A DNA stretch of 64,000 nucleotides, taken from positions 9,837,342 to 9,901,341 of the forward strand of contig NC_135549.1 in assembly GCF_964340395.1 (NCBI RefSeq), given 5' to 3'. The translations under genes were made by a program, and so were the position numbers. Under the pieces are notes generated by a model. The model saw only the letters and a program-made list of their open reading frames with translations, was not told the origin of the DNA and searched no databases. The DNA comes from Glandiceps talaboti. Taxonomy: Eukaryota; Hemichordata; Enteropneusta; Spengelidae. Below are positions 41,827-52,630 of this stretch, piece by piece (the stretch's first letter is position 1; the number at the start of each line of letters is the position of its first letter).

Positions 41827-42627
41827 CATATGCAAATTAGGTCTAAAAATGTGTCTTTTGGTCAACAGTCTATAATTCCAAAACTATTGAGCAGACAATG
41901 CTGAGATTTCATGGGAACTGAACATTTCAAGCGACATTCAGATGAAGAAGTATTCATCATGATGTGATGATCCCATCAGTGATGTGCAAATTTGGGCTAA
42001 AATGTGTGTTTTTGGTCAAAACCCTATAATTCCAAATAAAATTGAGCAGATTGGTCTGAAATTACTGGGAATGCCTATGGAGATGTGTACATGAAGGTAT
42101 ATTCATAACATGATGATTCAATCCCTGATATGCAAATTAGGGCTAAAAATCTCACTTTTGGTTAAAAACTTATACCTTGAAAACTACATGGTGAAAGGAG
42201 CTGAAAGTTAGTGGTGGTGTTTCTGGAGGTGTTATTCTGCAGTTACTGTTCAAAACATTTTGACGCAACAGGCCCTATCAACCATGACCACGCCCTTAGC
42301 AACAGCGAAATGATGATGCACATTACAAGGATAACAACAGGGAAGTGAATAAAGAATAATAAAATGTATGTTAATATGCCTAGCAACAAGACCACACTCA
42401 TAGCATTGGCCAAATTGGGATTTATATTTAAATGATGAAAACTGGGAAGGTTGAGAAAATGAATAAAGATTCCGAAAAATGTATGCAAATATGCCTAGCA
42501 ACAAGACTATGCCCATAACAGTAGTCAAATGATGGTGTATATCGTGATAAGAATAACAGATTAATAAGCAAGGAAATAAACATTCAAAAATATGTATGTA
42601 AGTATGACTGACAACAAGACCACGTCC

Positions 42628-43065
42628 ATTTGCATAATTAATGATTTTCAGTAATCTGGCTATATATGAAGAGTGCTATCTTCAAGTTTTAAATTCTTTG
42701 GTAAGTACATTCACTCTACCAGGGTGCTTGTCTCATAAGGCTCATTGGTGTAACACGTAGTTTTAATGAGTCATTTGCATAATTAATGATTTTCAGTAAT
42801 TAGGCAATATCTTAGAATGCTTGCTTCAGATTGAATATAACTTAGTTCATACCTCAAACAAAACCAAAGGCCTGAAAGGCTTATTGATGTAGCTTTAAGT
42901 TTTAATGAGTTATTAGCATATTTAATTATTTTCAGCAATTAGGCTATATATGAAGAGTGCAATATTCAAGTTCTATATGTGCATGTCGCATAAGGCTTAT
43001 TGGTGTAACACTTAGTTTTAATGACTCATTTGCATAATTAAAGATTTTTAGTAAATAGACTATCA
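42628..43065. repeat. Tandem array, four units of about 140 bp
   Basis: Units starting near 42628, 42774, 42914 and 43030 share TTTGCATAATTAATGATTTT, a CAGTAATTAGGC-type word, AAGGCTTATTGGTGTAAC and TAGTTTTAATGAGT. A diverged relative is at 23500-23700. Confidence 0.88.
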
Positions 43066-45035
43066 GTGTTCTGTCATGGCTGCACCCTGGCGTCAATTCC
43101 CCAAAAAATTGCATATGACCATAGTGCCCTTTGGCGTGTTTAATTCCCCTGCTAAAATTGACATTTGATCGTTTGTAACCTAACATGAAAGATTAACTAA
43201 CTGACTTAGTACGGACAGTGTTGTTGACATCACACAAGATACAGTGACAAAGCACAGTTCTATTAATAAAAGAATTGTTAACATAAACATTGCAGCAAAA
43301 AGATCAACTTTGATAAATAACCATAGACCCTACAGATAAATTTACAGGTGATTCAATATGCTCCATACCATACAATCTAATAGCTAGTATATTTATTCAA
43401 GATAAATATGTTTACTTTGTTGCTAAATGCGCCGTTCAAAAGGCGACATCAGTGAGTATAGTCGAGTATAGTGGGCTATAAGTATAATATGCTGTCGACG
43501 CCATGCCTGTCGAGATATTGCAATGCTTCTCCTCGGCAAATAATTAAAAAAATCAGATAAATAAATTGAAACACGCGAGCGACATTACAAGTGTTTATGT
43601 ATATCTGCACTGTAGTCTAGCCGTTTTGATTTATTTTGCCATAATATGGGGAGATCATATTTTAGCATTTATACCCACAGACACTGCCAATTAGTCAGAA
43701 AGTGTGAGTAAATATTGGTAAATGTTGGTTAATAAGACATGTAGAGTGTAGTTTTCGTTTACTGATGTCTGTTACAACCACTAGCAATGTATTTTTTCAC
43801 AATGCTGTTGAGTTTTGTTCACCTAGTGACTACGCTCGTCATAGTCTTAGTGCTAACGTGTACCCCTTATGACGTAATAAAATCCCGTGGTCTAGGTCCG
43901 ACCGAAAATACCCGAAAACTCTCGAAGTAAATCCAAAGGGAAGTGACTGAAAAAAGGTCATTTTAAGGTGTTTGCAGACGCTTTTGAAAAGTTTTAAAAC
44001 CAGAATGCATTTCACAAACATGTCGTCTAGCAAATTAGCGATAGTGAATGTGAGCATTTTGAATCACCTTTAAAAATGTTCTTTATATGTCTATTAAACC
44101 AGTAAATGCAAAGCTGACTATTCAAAAATGGCATGATAAGTGAGAAAAAATGAGTGTTAAAATTGGCAATCAGTGGTGACCCAAGCTGCCATGACTTTGT
44201 ACTGCCTATTGTTCTCCCTTTTGGGTATTATGACGATCATACCACTTAGTAAAGTAAGCAAGGGCAGAGAGTAGTAATACTGACTTTGATACTTGTTAGA
44301 ATTTATATGAGAGTTATGAATCTTCTTTTAATGGCTATTTTACCATATTCAATAAATTCCATATTCGATAAATTGATTTGGCTTTTTATGTAGGTGTCGT
44401 GTCCTACAACATTAGCAACAAAAGTGAAAATGCTAGTGATGTTGGAAAGTATATCAGGTTCAAGTTGATTGCCTATTCGGCCATCAAAAAAACTAGGAGC
44501 TTAATTACTGTTACAAGTAAATATCAAAATGCCTCTAATGTTAACTTAAATGTATTGACTCAATGAATAGTAATTCAAGCATAATATAATAATAATTCAA
44601 GCATAAACCTAGCATGATGTTCTGATTACCAAATTTTTCCCAGTCCTGGAAGTTGGTTGCTACTAAAGTTCAATGGTTTTGCAGTGTAAGCCTTGACTTC
44701 CTTGGTGAGACAAAAATGAAACCGACCTAATTTTTTTGCCAATATGTGAAATGAGAGTGACCTGTAAATGTTTCAGTTTTCGTTGTGGTCTTGTATTGTC
44801 ACATGTTTAGCTTGTGACCACGAGTTTACATCTATTATTTTTGGCAAGGGCTGCTTAAGCGCAATACTCTAGCCCGAGTATGAAACCCACATAACACCTC
44901 AGAAACTTGCAGTGGGACTGAACAGAAGTAGGTCTCATCGACCTATTGGGACTCAAATTATTGCATGTTTCTTTTCACTGTGTACAGGTGATTATTAGGG
45001 GTATTTAATTATCAGTTACTGTTCAAAACATTGAT

Positions 45036-45281
45036 CAGGGGTGAACAAATCATTTTGTGAACTGGTGGTCCCCAGACCAGTGCCTTAAAAAATCCAGTGG
45101 TCCTGCTGAAAGAGTAAGTGGTCCAAGGTCCCGCTAATGTGAAACATGAAATCTTACCTATGAATCTGTATATTCAGACAACTTTGTAACATAGTTATTA
45201 ATAGTAAGGTACTGGGCCGACGGGCCAGACAAGGTAAAATTTGTGTGGTCCGCCCCAAAAAAGTTGATTTGTTCACCCTTG
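45036..45281. mobile_element. hAT-like MITE, 246 bp, with 8-bp target duplication
   Basis: The ends read CAGGGGTGAACAAATC and, reversed, CAAGGGTGAACAAATC. CAGGGG-type ends and 8-bp duplications are typical of hAT elements. The flanks are ACATTGAT (45028-45035) and AAATTGAT (45282-45289), 7 of 8 identical. Without the insert the flanks join into a CCTAGCAAC-family sequence that matches the related copy at 42240-42280 (TTACTGTTCAAAACATT), giving a paralogous empty site. Confidence 0.9.
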
Positions 45282-46066
45282 AAATTGATGCAACTGTCCT
45301 ACCAACCATAAGCATGCCCTTAGCAACAGTCCAATGATGACGTATATTATCAAATAACAGGAATTAATAGGTAAATGTATAAAGATTTAAAAGGTTTATG
45401 CAAATATGATTAGCAACAAGACCATGCTCATAGCAACAGCCAAATGATAGTTTATATTGCAAAGATAACAATTTATTTATAGGCAAATGAATAAATAAAC
45501 ATTCAAAAAGTGCTTGCAAATATGCAAATGTACAAGACCACATCCATCAAAACATTGAAATGATGTATATTACAAAGATAACAGGGATTAATAGGCAAGT
45601 GAGTAAACATTCAAAAAGTGTATGCAAATATGCCTAGCAACAAGACGACAGCCATAGAAACAGCTAAATGATGATGTATACTATAGAGATAAGAACAGGG
45701 ATTACTTGACAAGTGGATAGGCATTCAAAAAATGGACATATATATACCTAGCAGCCAGACCATGGCCATAACTATAGCCAAATGACAGTTTATATAGCAA
45801 AGCTAAAAATAGGGATGATTAGGCAAGTGGATGAACATCCAAAGAGTGAATGCACATATGCCTAGCAACAAGATCTTGGCCATAGCAACAGTGAAATGTT
45901 GATGTATATAGCAAAAATAACAACATGGATGGTTAGGTAGGTTGAATAAACTTTCAAAAAATTGTAATTGACCCGGCCAGTAATGCAGATACTGCCAAAC
46001 TGTAAAATTATGGTGTACATAACATTTTTAAAGAAATAACACATAAACTCTACTTTTTATCCCCAG

Positions 46067-46657
46067 ATCAGTCAGTTGTTTCCCTAAATCTGCAGGAAGC
46101 ACACAAACGATGGCTTGTAGTGGGTATATGTATGAATAAAATCATCACTCCTATCCTGAGAGAACATGTGGATCAAGAAATGCTGAGATTATTCACCAGC
46201 CTGAAGACCAAATTGATGAACCAGCAATTTCCCACTTACATGAAATCCTACCATAAGAAGGGACGACAGTTTCAGTATGAAAATATTAATAATAACATTG
46301 CCTTGAAAAAGAACTTCCAAAGCTTTGATTACAATGTCAGAGGTCATATTGACTTTGCAAGATTGTTCTTGCAACCTCATATGGCAAAATTTACAGCATT
46401 TGATGAAACCTGTGATTCTTCAGCTGTGCTTGGTCTTATATGTCAAATTAATGGTTTCTCTAAAGTTTTGCAATCTGCAGCTAGGAACCTAAGAGACACC
46501 ATCAGAAACCCATGGGCACATCCAAACTTCACAGACTGGGATGGAGTAAAATACCTTGATAGTTTTAAAGCTATGGATTTGGTGATAAGAGCATTGCCAC
46601 TTACTAAAATGAAGGAAAACGATGTGTTGACAGAACTTCAAGATTGGGAAGATAAAG
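46067..46657 (+). CDS. NLR-A, coding exon 2: DZIP3-type HEPN domain
   Basis: Begins after CCCCAG in phase 1 and ends at GATAAAG|GTAAGC in phase 1, coding for residues 38-235. It is helix-rich (DQSVVSLNLQEAHKRWLVVG..., DYNVRGHIDFARLFLQ). It resembles the HEPN domain shared by DZIP3 and many invertebrate NB-ARC/TPR proteins. Near its end it has R184-N-P-W-A-H189, which matches the RNxxxH catalytic motif of HEPN ribonucleases. HEPN dimers usually form the active site from two such motifs, so RNase activity would need dimerisation. The domain name is from remembered family sequences; the motif is read directly. Confidence 0.85.
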
Positions 46658-48512
46658 GTAAGCATTGTAAATCTCATAAGGAAATGGTTTATATAATGAG
46701 TCAGTCTTGTAGAAAATCATCCAATTAATTTCTCCTGACAGTAGTGACACTGTGTCACACACACAGAGGATCCACCTTTAATGTTACATTTTAGTAGGTA
46801 AGATTTGAAAAAAATTAAAAAGCTGTGAGCAACCTAGCCCATCACATTGGTTAGGTAGATTTTTAGCTCAACTGAACTGATATTAAGTTCAGTAGTACTA
46901 TAGGCATGGTGCGATGTCTGTCCATCTGTCTGTCTGTCTGTCAGTCTATCTGTCTGAGTTTGAGTTGAAATTGAATGGGATGCATCGGGGGGGGGGGGGG
47001 GGGTGTATATTGATATGCAAATTTTATCTCAAAAAGTACTTGGTCAATGAGACTGAAACTTGGTGAGAAGTTTCTAGAAGTGTTATTCTGCAGATTTTCT
47101 TCAAAACATTTTGACAAAATTGGCCATAGCAACCAATACCATGCCCTAAGCAACAGCCAAATGCCAGTATATATTTGTCAAATAACTACATCATCCGGTA
47201 GGCAAGTGAGTAAACATTCAAAAAATGTATGCAAATATCCCTAGCAACCATGACACATGGTGTATATCACAAAAATAGGGCATTTTAGACAAGTGAACAA
47301 ACATTTAAACAATGTATGCAAATATTCCGAGCAACAAGACCATGCCCTTAGTAACAGCCAAATGATCACATATATTGCAAAGATAACAAGTGAGATTAAC
47401 AGACAATTAAATAAACATTCAAAAAAAGTATGCAAAGGTACCTAGGACCATGGCCATGCCCTAAGCAACAGCCAAATGATCACATGCAGGGCTGGATAGG
47501 CCGAGTGGTTAAACCACTTGCCTCTTACCACTGCGGTCGGGGTCGAACCCCATTCAGGGTTCGATTAAATTTACTACGCTGTAAGTAAGAAGAGTGTCGT
47601 TCAGCTTGACTCTACCAAACAACGCAGGTTTTCCCCGGGTACTCCGGTTTCCTCCTGCATTAACACTGAACCCATGAGGTATGGCCCTCGCTGGACTTCT
47701 TGTGAGACAAGTGTTTATATGCTTAAAGAACTATCCAGTATAAATAAAGATTATTATTATAAGATTATTATTATCCAAGTTGTGATATTTACATATACTA
47801 ATTGTAGTTCACTTAGTTCTCTGATCCGAACGTAGTCATCCACAGTGGCAGCAAAATCACTTGTCTTGGATCCTGTCCCACAGTATCAGTTATCAGTCCG
47901 AGTATGAAATCTCCAAACCCGAAAGTCTATGACGTAACTGATCTTCATGGTACTGCAATCAACCTGCCACCGTGTCTTTCTTACCACGCTCCGACACATA
48001 AAGTGCCAAAGCATGCCAACCATTTCAAGTAATATGTTGAGTCAAAGAGGCATTTTTTTCAGAACTAGTTTTAATGGGCCAATCAATGTACAGATTATCC
48101 CTGGAAACAAGTAGCAAATACAGTAAATCCAGTCACTGCATGATTGTATGCATGACACACGACGTTCATGTTCAGAGTTGATTTGTGACAGGTCAGCTGT
48201 CAAAGTGCCTTTTGTTATGTAAATTATTCATATGGGGACGGGGGGGGGGGGGGGGGGGGGCAAATAAAACCCATGAAACCCTAGTTCTTATCTTGTTTTT
48301 GATTTTTTCAATATACTAGTGTAATATAATAGCTATAAACCACCCTCTTGGGCTTGTATACAAGTTGGTTTTCATCAGTGAACTCAATGTATGCTCTCGA
48401 TATTGCTCGTCGTCGTGCATATATTTTGTTCACTGGTCAAAATATCTTAGTATACCGTCATGGGGGGGGGGGGAGGTTTGCTCAAGTATTAATGATATGT
48501 ATTTTGTTACAG
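46658..48512 (+). other. NLR-A intron 2
   Basis: 1.86 kb with GTAAGC and TTTTGTTACAG ends. It holds GTCTGTCTGTC microsatellite and a G-run at 46920-47003 (the head of the CCTAGCAAC-type element, beginning TTTTTAGCTCAACTGAACTG near 46860), further units to 47480, a SINE, and a 21-base G-run at 48240-48260. The NLR-B counterpart is 202 bp. Confidence 0.8.
47489..47774 (+). mobile_element. tRNA-derived SINE
   Basis: The head has a pol III A box (TGGATAGGCCGAGTGGTT) and a B box (GGTCGGGGTCGAACCCC) about 35 bp apart. A body follows with a GGTTTTCCCCGGGTACTCC / GGTTTCCTCC word, resembling the conserved central domain of some widespread metazoan SINEs. The tail is ATTATTATT. It interrupts a CCTAGCAAC-family unit just after GCCAAATGATCACAT, so it is younger than that copy. 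Confidence 0.85.
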
Positions 48513-51500
48513 GCTTGAAACTCTGTGTTGGTTCTTGTTGCAATGAATACATGGTGGCAGAGCTCAAAGTGGAGACATCAGTTCTGGCTACATACATTCT
48601 AACAGCAAAAACACTTCATGATTCGGAGATTGAAACACTAAAAGAGCATCTTGATGAGTTTTCTAAACGAATGGAACAGTTTGAGTTAGCTCAGTGCAGT
48701 CTAGTTAGAAGGGAAGAACTAGAAGTGACACGAGGACAGCTGAGAGAAATGGAAGGTTCTATACAGCAAACAACCACAGATATTGGTCAACTCATACTGA
48801 GAGTGGATGCTGTGACAAGCAGACAGGATAAACTCGTTGATGAAGTGGAACAACTAAAGAAATCTTTAGAAAACAGTCCCAGAAGTGTCAAAGGAGATGC
48901 CTTGACATTTATGGTACCAAGCAGGATGAAATGGTTCACTGGCAGGACAAATGAACTGTCGAGTTTGAAAGACAAGCTGGCTTCAGATAACTACCACAAA
49001 ATTATGTCAATCTGTGGTCTTGGAGGTTGTGGAAAAACATCATTAGCCATTGAATATGCGTGGTTGTTCAAAACATTCTATCCAGGAGGAGTCTATTTGG
49101 TATCTGCAGAAAATGATGGGACGTTTGCCAATTCCATCAACCAAATTGCAAATGAATTTAGAATATCTGGAAAGAATTTTTCTAATACTTATGAGGAGAC
49201 TTTGAAATGGATGGGAAGTATTGAAAAAAGATGGCTATTGGTAGTGGACAATATGGATCAGTATGAACTGTCTGATAATGTTGACAAGCTGTTCCATGAG
49301 CAATGGCGCTGTAATAGCAAAGGCCATATTCTCATAACAACACGTCGAGAAGTAACAGACATCACAGAAGTTACAGGGATTGATGAAGAACACTGTATAG
49401 ATATTAAATGTCTCACCATTGATGAAGGTGTCGCCTTTATGATCCGCAGAACTGGGAGACAGTTGATTGAAAACCAGGAAGCTGTTGTCACACTAGTGAG
49501 AGAGTTAGGAGGTCTGCCCCTTGCACTGGAACAAGCTGCAGCATATATAAGAAGAGTAAAAACGAGTACATTTGAAAGATATTTGGAGCAATTTAAATCT
49601 GAAAGATTAAAACTTCTCACCAAGCGAAAAGTACACACACGTCATTGCACTTCCAAAGACAGGCTTACAGTGAGTACAACTTGGAAAATAAATTTTGAAT
49701 ATATATCGGAGATGTCTGAGGAGGAAGGGTATGGTCAGGCAGCAGCAATAGTGATGGAGATGTCAGCATTCCTTGCTCCAGATGACATCCCTATGGCAGT
49801 CATCAATGTTGGTTCACCTGCTGTAAAGGAAGATGACCTCAAGGAGGTACTAGAAACTCCTCTTGGAAGAGATCAGATATTGGAAATATTGACAAAGTTT
49901 TCACTGTTTCAAACATATGGTAGAGAAAGTTATGGTGTTCACAGAGTTGTTCAGGAAGTTATCAGAAGTGATCTTGATGCTGAGACAACTTGTGCAAGAC
50001 TTGAAACAGGGATGTCTATGCTGAAAAGGGCACTTGAAGAAACCCCTACACCATTTGATATTCTGTACACTGCCAGAAATAGTGGTACATCAACAGATCT
50101 GAGTCAGCTACATTTATGGAATAAACTTTCCCATCATGTTTGTACACTGATAGACCATATAGAAGAACATATCAAGGAAAATCCAATGCATACAGGTAAT
50201 TACCTTAAACCTGAATTAGCAGCTTTGTTGTACGAGGCCTCTATCTATCACAGTGTCAACAAGAGACAGGCCAAAGCTCTAGACTTGCAGAATAAAAAGA
50301 ATGGTATCCTTGCTGCAGTACAGGATTTGGAAGAATCAGAGATGCAGAAATTGACAGCTATCAAAATTCCACTTCGTGATACTGACCAGGTAAAAATTCA
50401 GAAATGTATGAAATCTCCAGAAGATAATGTAGGTATGGCAGAAGATGTGACACTTACAGAACCACAAGGCTGTACAAGCGATGATTTACGCAATCACGGA
50501 AATGTCTTGTTTAAAGAAGGCAACTATCATGATGCTGTAAGGCTGTACAGCAATGCTATGTGTTTGGATGAACGTGACTGGTGTTTGTATAGTAATCGAA
50601 GTGTATGCTATCTTAAGTTACAAGATTATGAAAAAGCTCTGCAAGATGCTGATCGAGGTATCAAGCTGGAGACAGGTCAGTATAAACTTTATGCCCGAAG
50701 AGCTTATGCCTTGAGAGGGGTTCAACCTGTGTATACAGGAACCCAAAAGATTTTCCTTGAGAGTTCTGGTTATGCTGCAGCATCTATTGCTGTACATCTC
50801 CATCCACCATGTAATTTAGACTACATCATGAGAATTAACTATCCAATCCTAATCTTCAGAGTGATTAAAGATGAGAGAGAGCTCTTAGATACTCTTCAAA
50901 GCAGGTTTACTCAACCCAAAACTACACTCTTGCTTCAACCTGGAAAGTATAGGTTTGCTCTTCTGGGATACCAAGACCTCCAGATTGTTGGACTGGAGAG
51001 TGAAGTCACTATTGAGTGTGTAGTGGGTGGAACAGTAACCGTCCTTGATGCAAAACCTTTCAATTGTCACTTTGAAAATGTAACATTTGTTGGCTCAACA
51101 TTAGCAGTCACATCCAAAGGTATGATGTGTTCATTTTATAGCTGTACATTTTCAAATGGCGAAGCAGCATGTGATGATTACCCAAAATGTAAAGGCGGTC
51201 TTGGTTGCAAGAACATGGATCCAAAGGCTTCTTGTTCAGAAAAAGCAGCGTGTTTCTTGTCAGTACAGCAGCTTTCACATTCGGGTGGAGTCACATCAGG
51301 TATTGGAGGGTGCCCAGGTCTGCTGGTATGTTCAGGAGGATCGGCATACCTTGAAGATTGTAAATTTGACCGCTGTGGTGGCGGTGGGTTGCTGGTAGAT
51401 GGAAATGGCAGCAAGGCATACATTCGGAATTGCACCTTTCAGAGAAATAGACAGCTTGGCCTTGAAGTGCGTAACCATGGCTACATGCATGCAGAAAAGA

Positions 51501-52630
51501 ATCAGATCATCAATAACCAGACACATGGTGTATTAGTTGGACCAGAAGCACAATATTGTTATCTCAATCAGAACAAGATCATGGGAAATCATAAGGAAGG
51601 TGTTATGATACTGGAGTCCTCTGCTGCTATCCTTGTTAACAATGACATAGCACAAAGTGGCGCTTCAGGTATATCTATCAATTGCAACGATAAAGTTGCA
51701 CTTGAAAATAACAGGATTTATGAAAGCTGGTTCTGGGGTTTGACGATCCAGATGATGTCCACTGTCCATGCTGTTGGAAATGAAATATTCCATAATAAGT
51801 GTGGAGGAATACGACTTCACAACAACTTTTCTGGTCAGCTCTTCTTGGACTCTAACACTGTGAAAGGCCACTCAGGACCAGCATTGTACATTCAACCTGA
51901 CGAGTTACTTCAACAACCTCGAGTAAAAAAACACCTGGAAGATATTGGCGAAGAGAGTTTTGGAAGAATAATGAATCTTCCATTTGGAATTGATTTAAAG
52001 CAGATCATGAAGACTGGATATTACACATCACCACCAATCTTAACAAACAGGAACACACTGTTGCTGAATGATTTAGGCCAACAACATCCGCAAGAACAAA
52101 GTAAGGCATTGTTTCATATGTGTGCATACTGTCATGAGAGGCCTAGTAGGGGGAATAAACTGTTCAGTTGTGCAGAATGCAAACATGCCTATTACTGTGG
52201 CAAGACATGTTCTCAGTTACACTGGTCGAAGCATAGAGGGGTTTGTCATACATTAAGAGGAAGCCACTTCATCACAGTTAAAATACCACCACCAAGAGGC
52301 CAATTTGTGGTACGTACATTTGAGCCTGGTCTTGCTAATGTTGGCAATACTCGTCCTCCTAAAGCTGGAGAGGATTTCATTGTCAAAATACAGTCTGGAC
52401 CGGAGTTTATGTCATATGACCCAAATGCAGAGCTTTCTCTCTATGATCGCAGTCTGACAGTTGACTTTCAGTTTGTTAATACAGATATCTATCATCTGAT
52501 AATGGAATGTGGGGTTCTATGCCAGAAGAAAATCAGTTGTAAGAAAGTGTTTTGCTGGGCTGCTTATGCAAAGAAAGGAAAATGTATTCGCATCCAGACA
52601 GATGTTTTGGCTCCCTACCAACCATGGTGA
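48513..52630 (+). CDS. NLR-A, coding exon 3: coiled coil, NB-ARC, TPR, beta-helix, MYND
   Basis: Phase-1 acceptor at 48512; one exon encodes residues 235-1606, ending at TGA 52628-52630. Order: heptad-rich coiled coil about 262-370 (EELEVTRGQLREMEG); NB-ARC with P-loop GLGGCGKTS 403-411, hydrophobic Walker B LLVVDNMD 476-483, ILITTRR sensor strand and GLPLALEQAAA 568-578; helical linker; TPRs about 891-972 (HGNVLFKEGNYHDAVRLY, DYEKALQDADRGI); right-handed parallel beta-helix about 1024-1361 with many N-x-I/N-x-F turns (RNCTFQRNRQLGLEV, ENNRIYESWFWGL); MYND finger 1438-1479 with all eight Cys/His ligands (CAYC, CAEC, YYCGKTC, HRGVC); and a conserved tail to QPW. NB-ARC ATPases switch NLR/Apaf-1-like proteins. 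The beta-helix in this place is unusual. The open frame extends upstream to 48365, but that part has no NLR-B match. Confidence 0.9.

Larger units (their letters stand above)
40440..42620 (+). repeat. CCTAGCAAC repeat family, forward copies
   Basis: Forward units with CCTAGCAACAAGACC and CCATAGCAACAGCC occur near 40459, 40577, 40686, 40975, 42379 and 42496, interleaved with the family's second module (GCAAATTAGG, GGTCTGAAATT, GATGATCCCATCAG). More units lie at 45300-45960 and 47100-47480. The decayed LINE at 41267-41826 sits inside this block. Confidence 0.88.
39715..46066 (+). other. NLR-A intron 1, repeat-filled
   Basis: 6.35 kb intron with GT..AG ends. It contains CCTAGCAAC-family arrays, a recent 290-bp tandem duplication, a decayed LINE end, a four-copy 140-bp tandem array and a hAT-like MITE. 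The equivalent intron in NLR-B is only 1.5 kb, so the difference is mainly repeat accumulation. Confidence 0.8.

Noticed and set aside
48365-48512. Upstream extension of the large NLR-A frame to an ATG at 48365
   Set aside because: A good acceptor at 48512 in the right phase, and alignment of NLR-B starting exactly there, show the first 49 codons are intron read-through containing a G-run.
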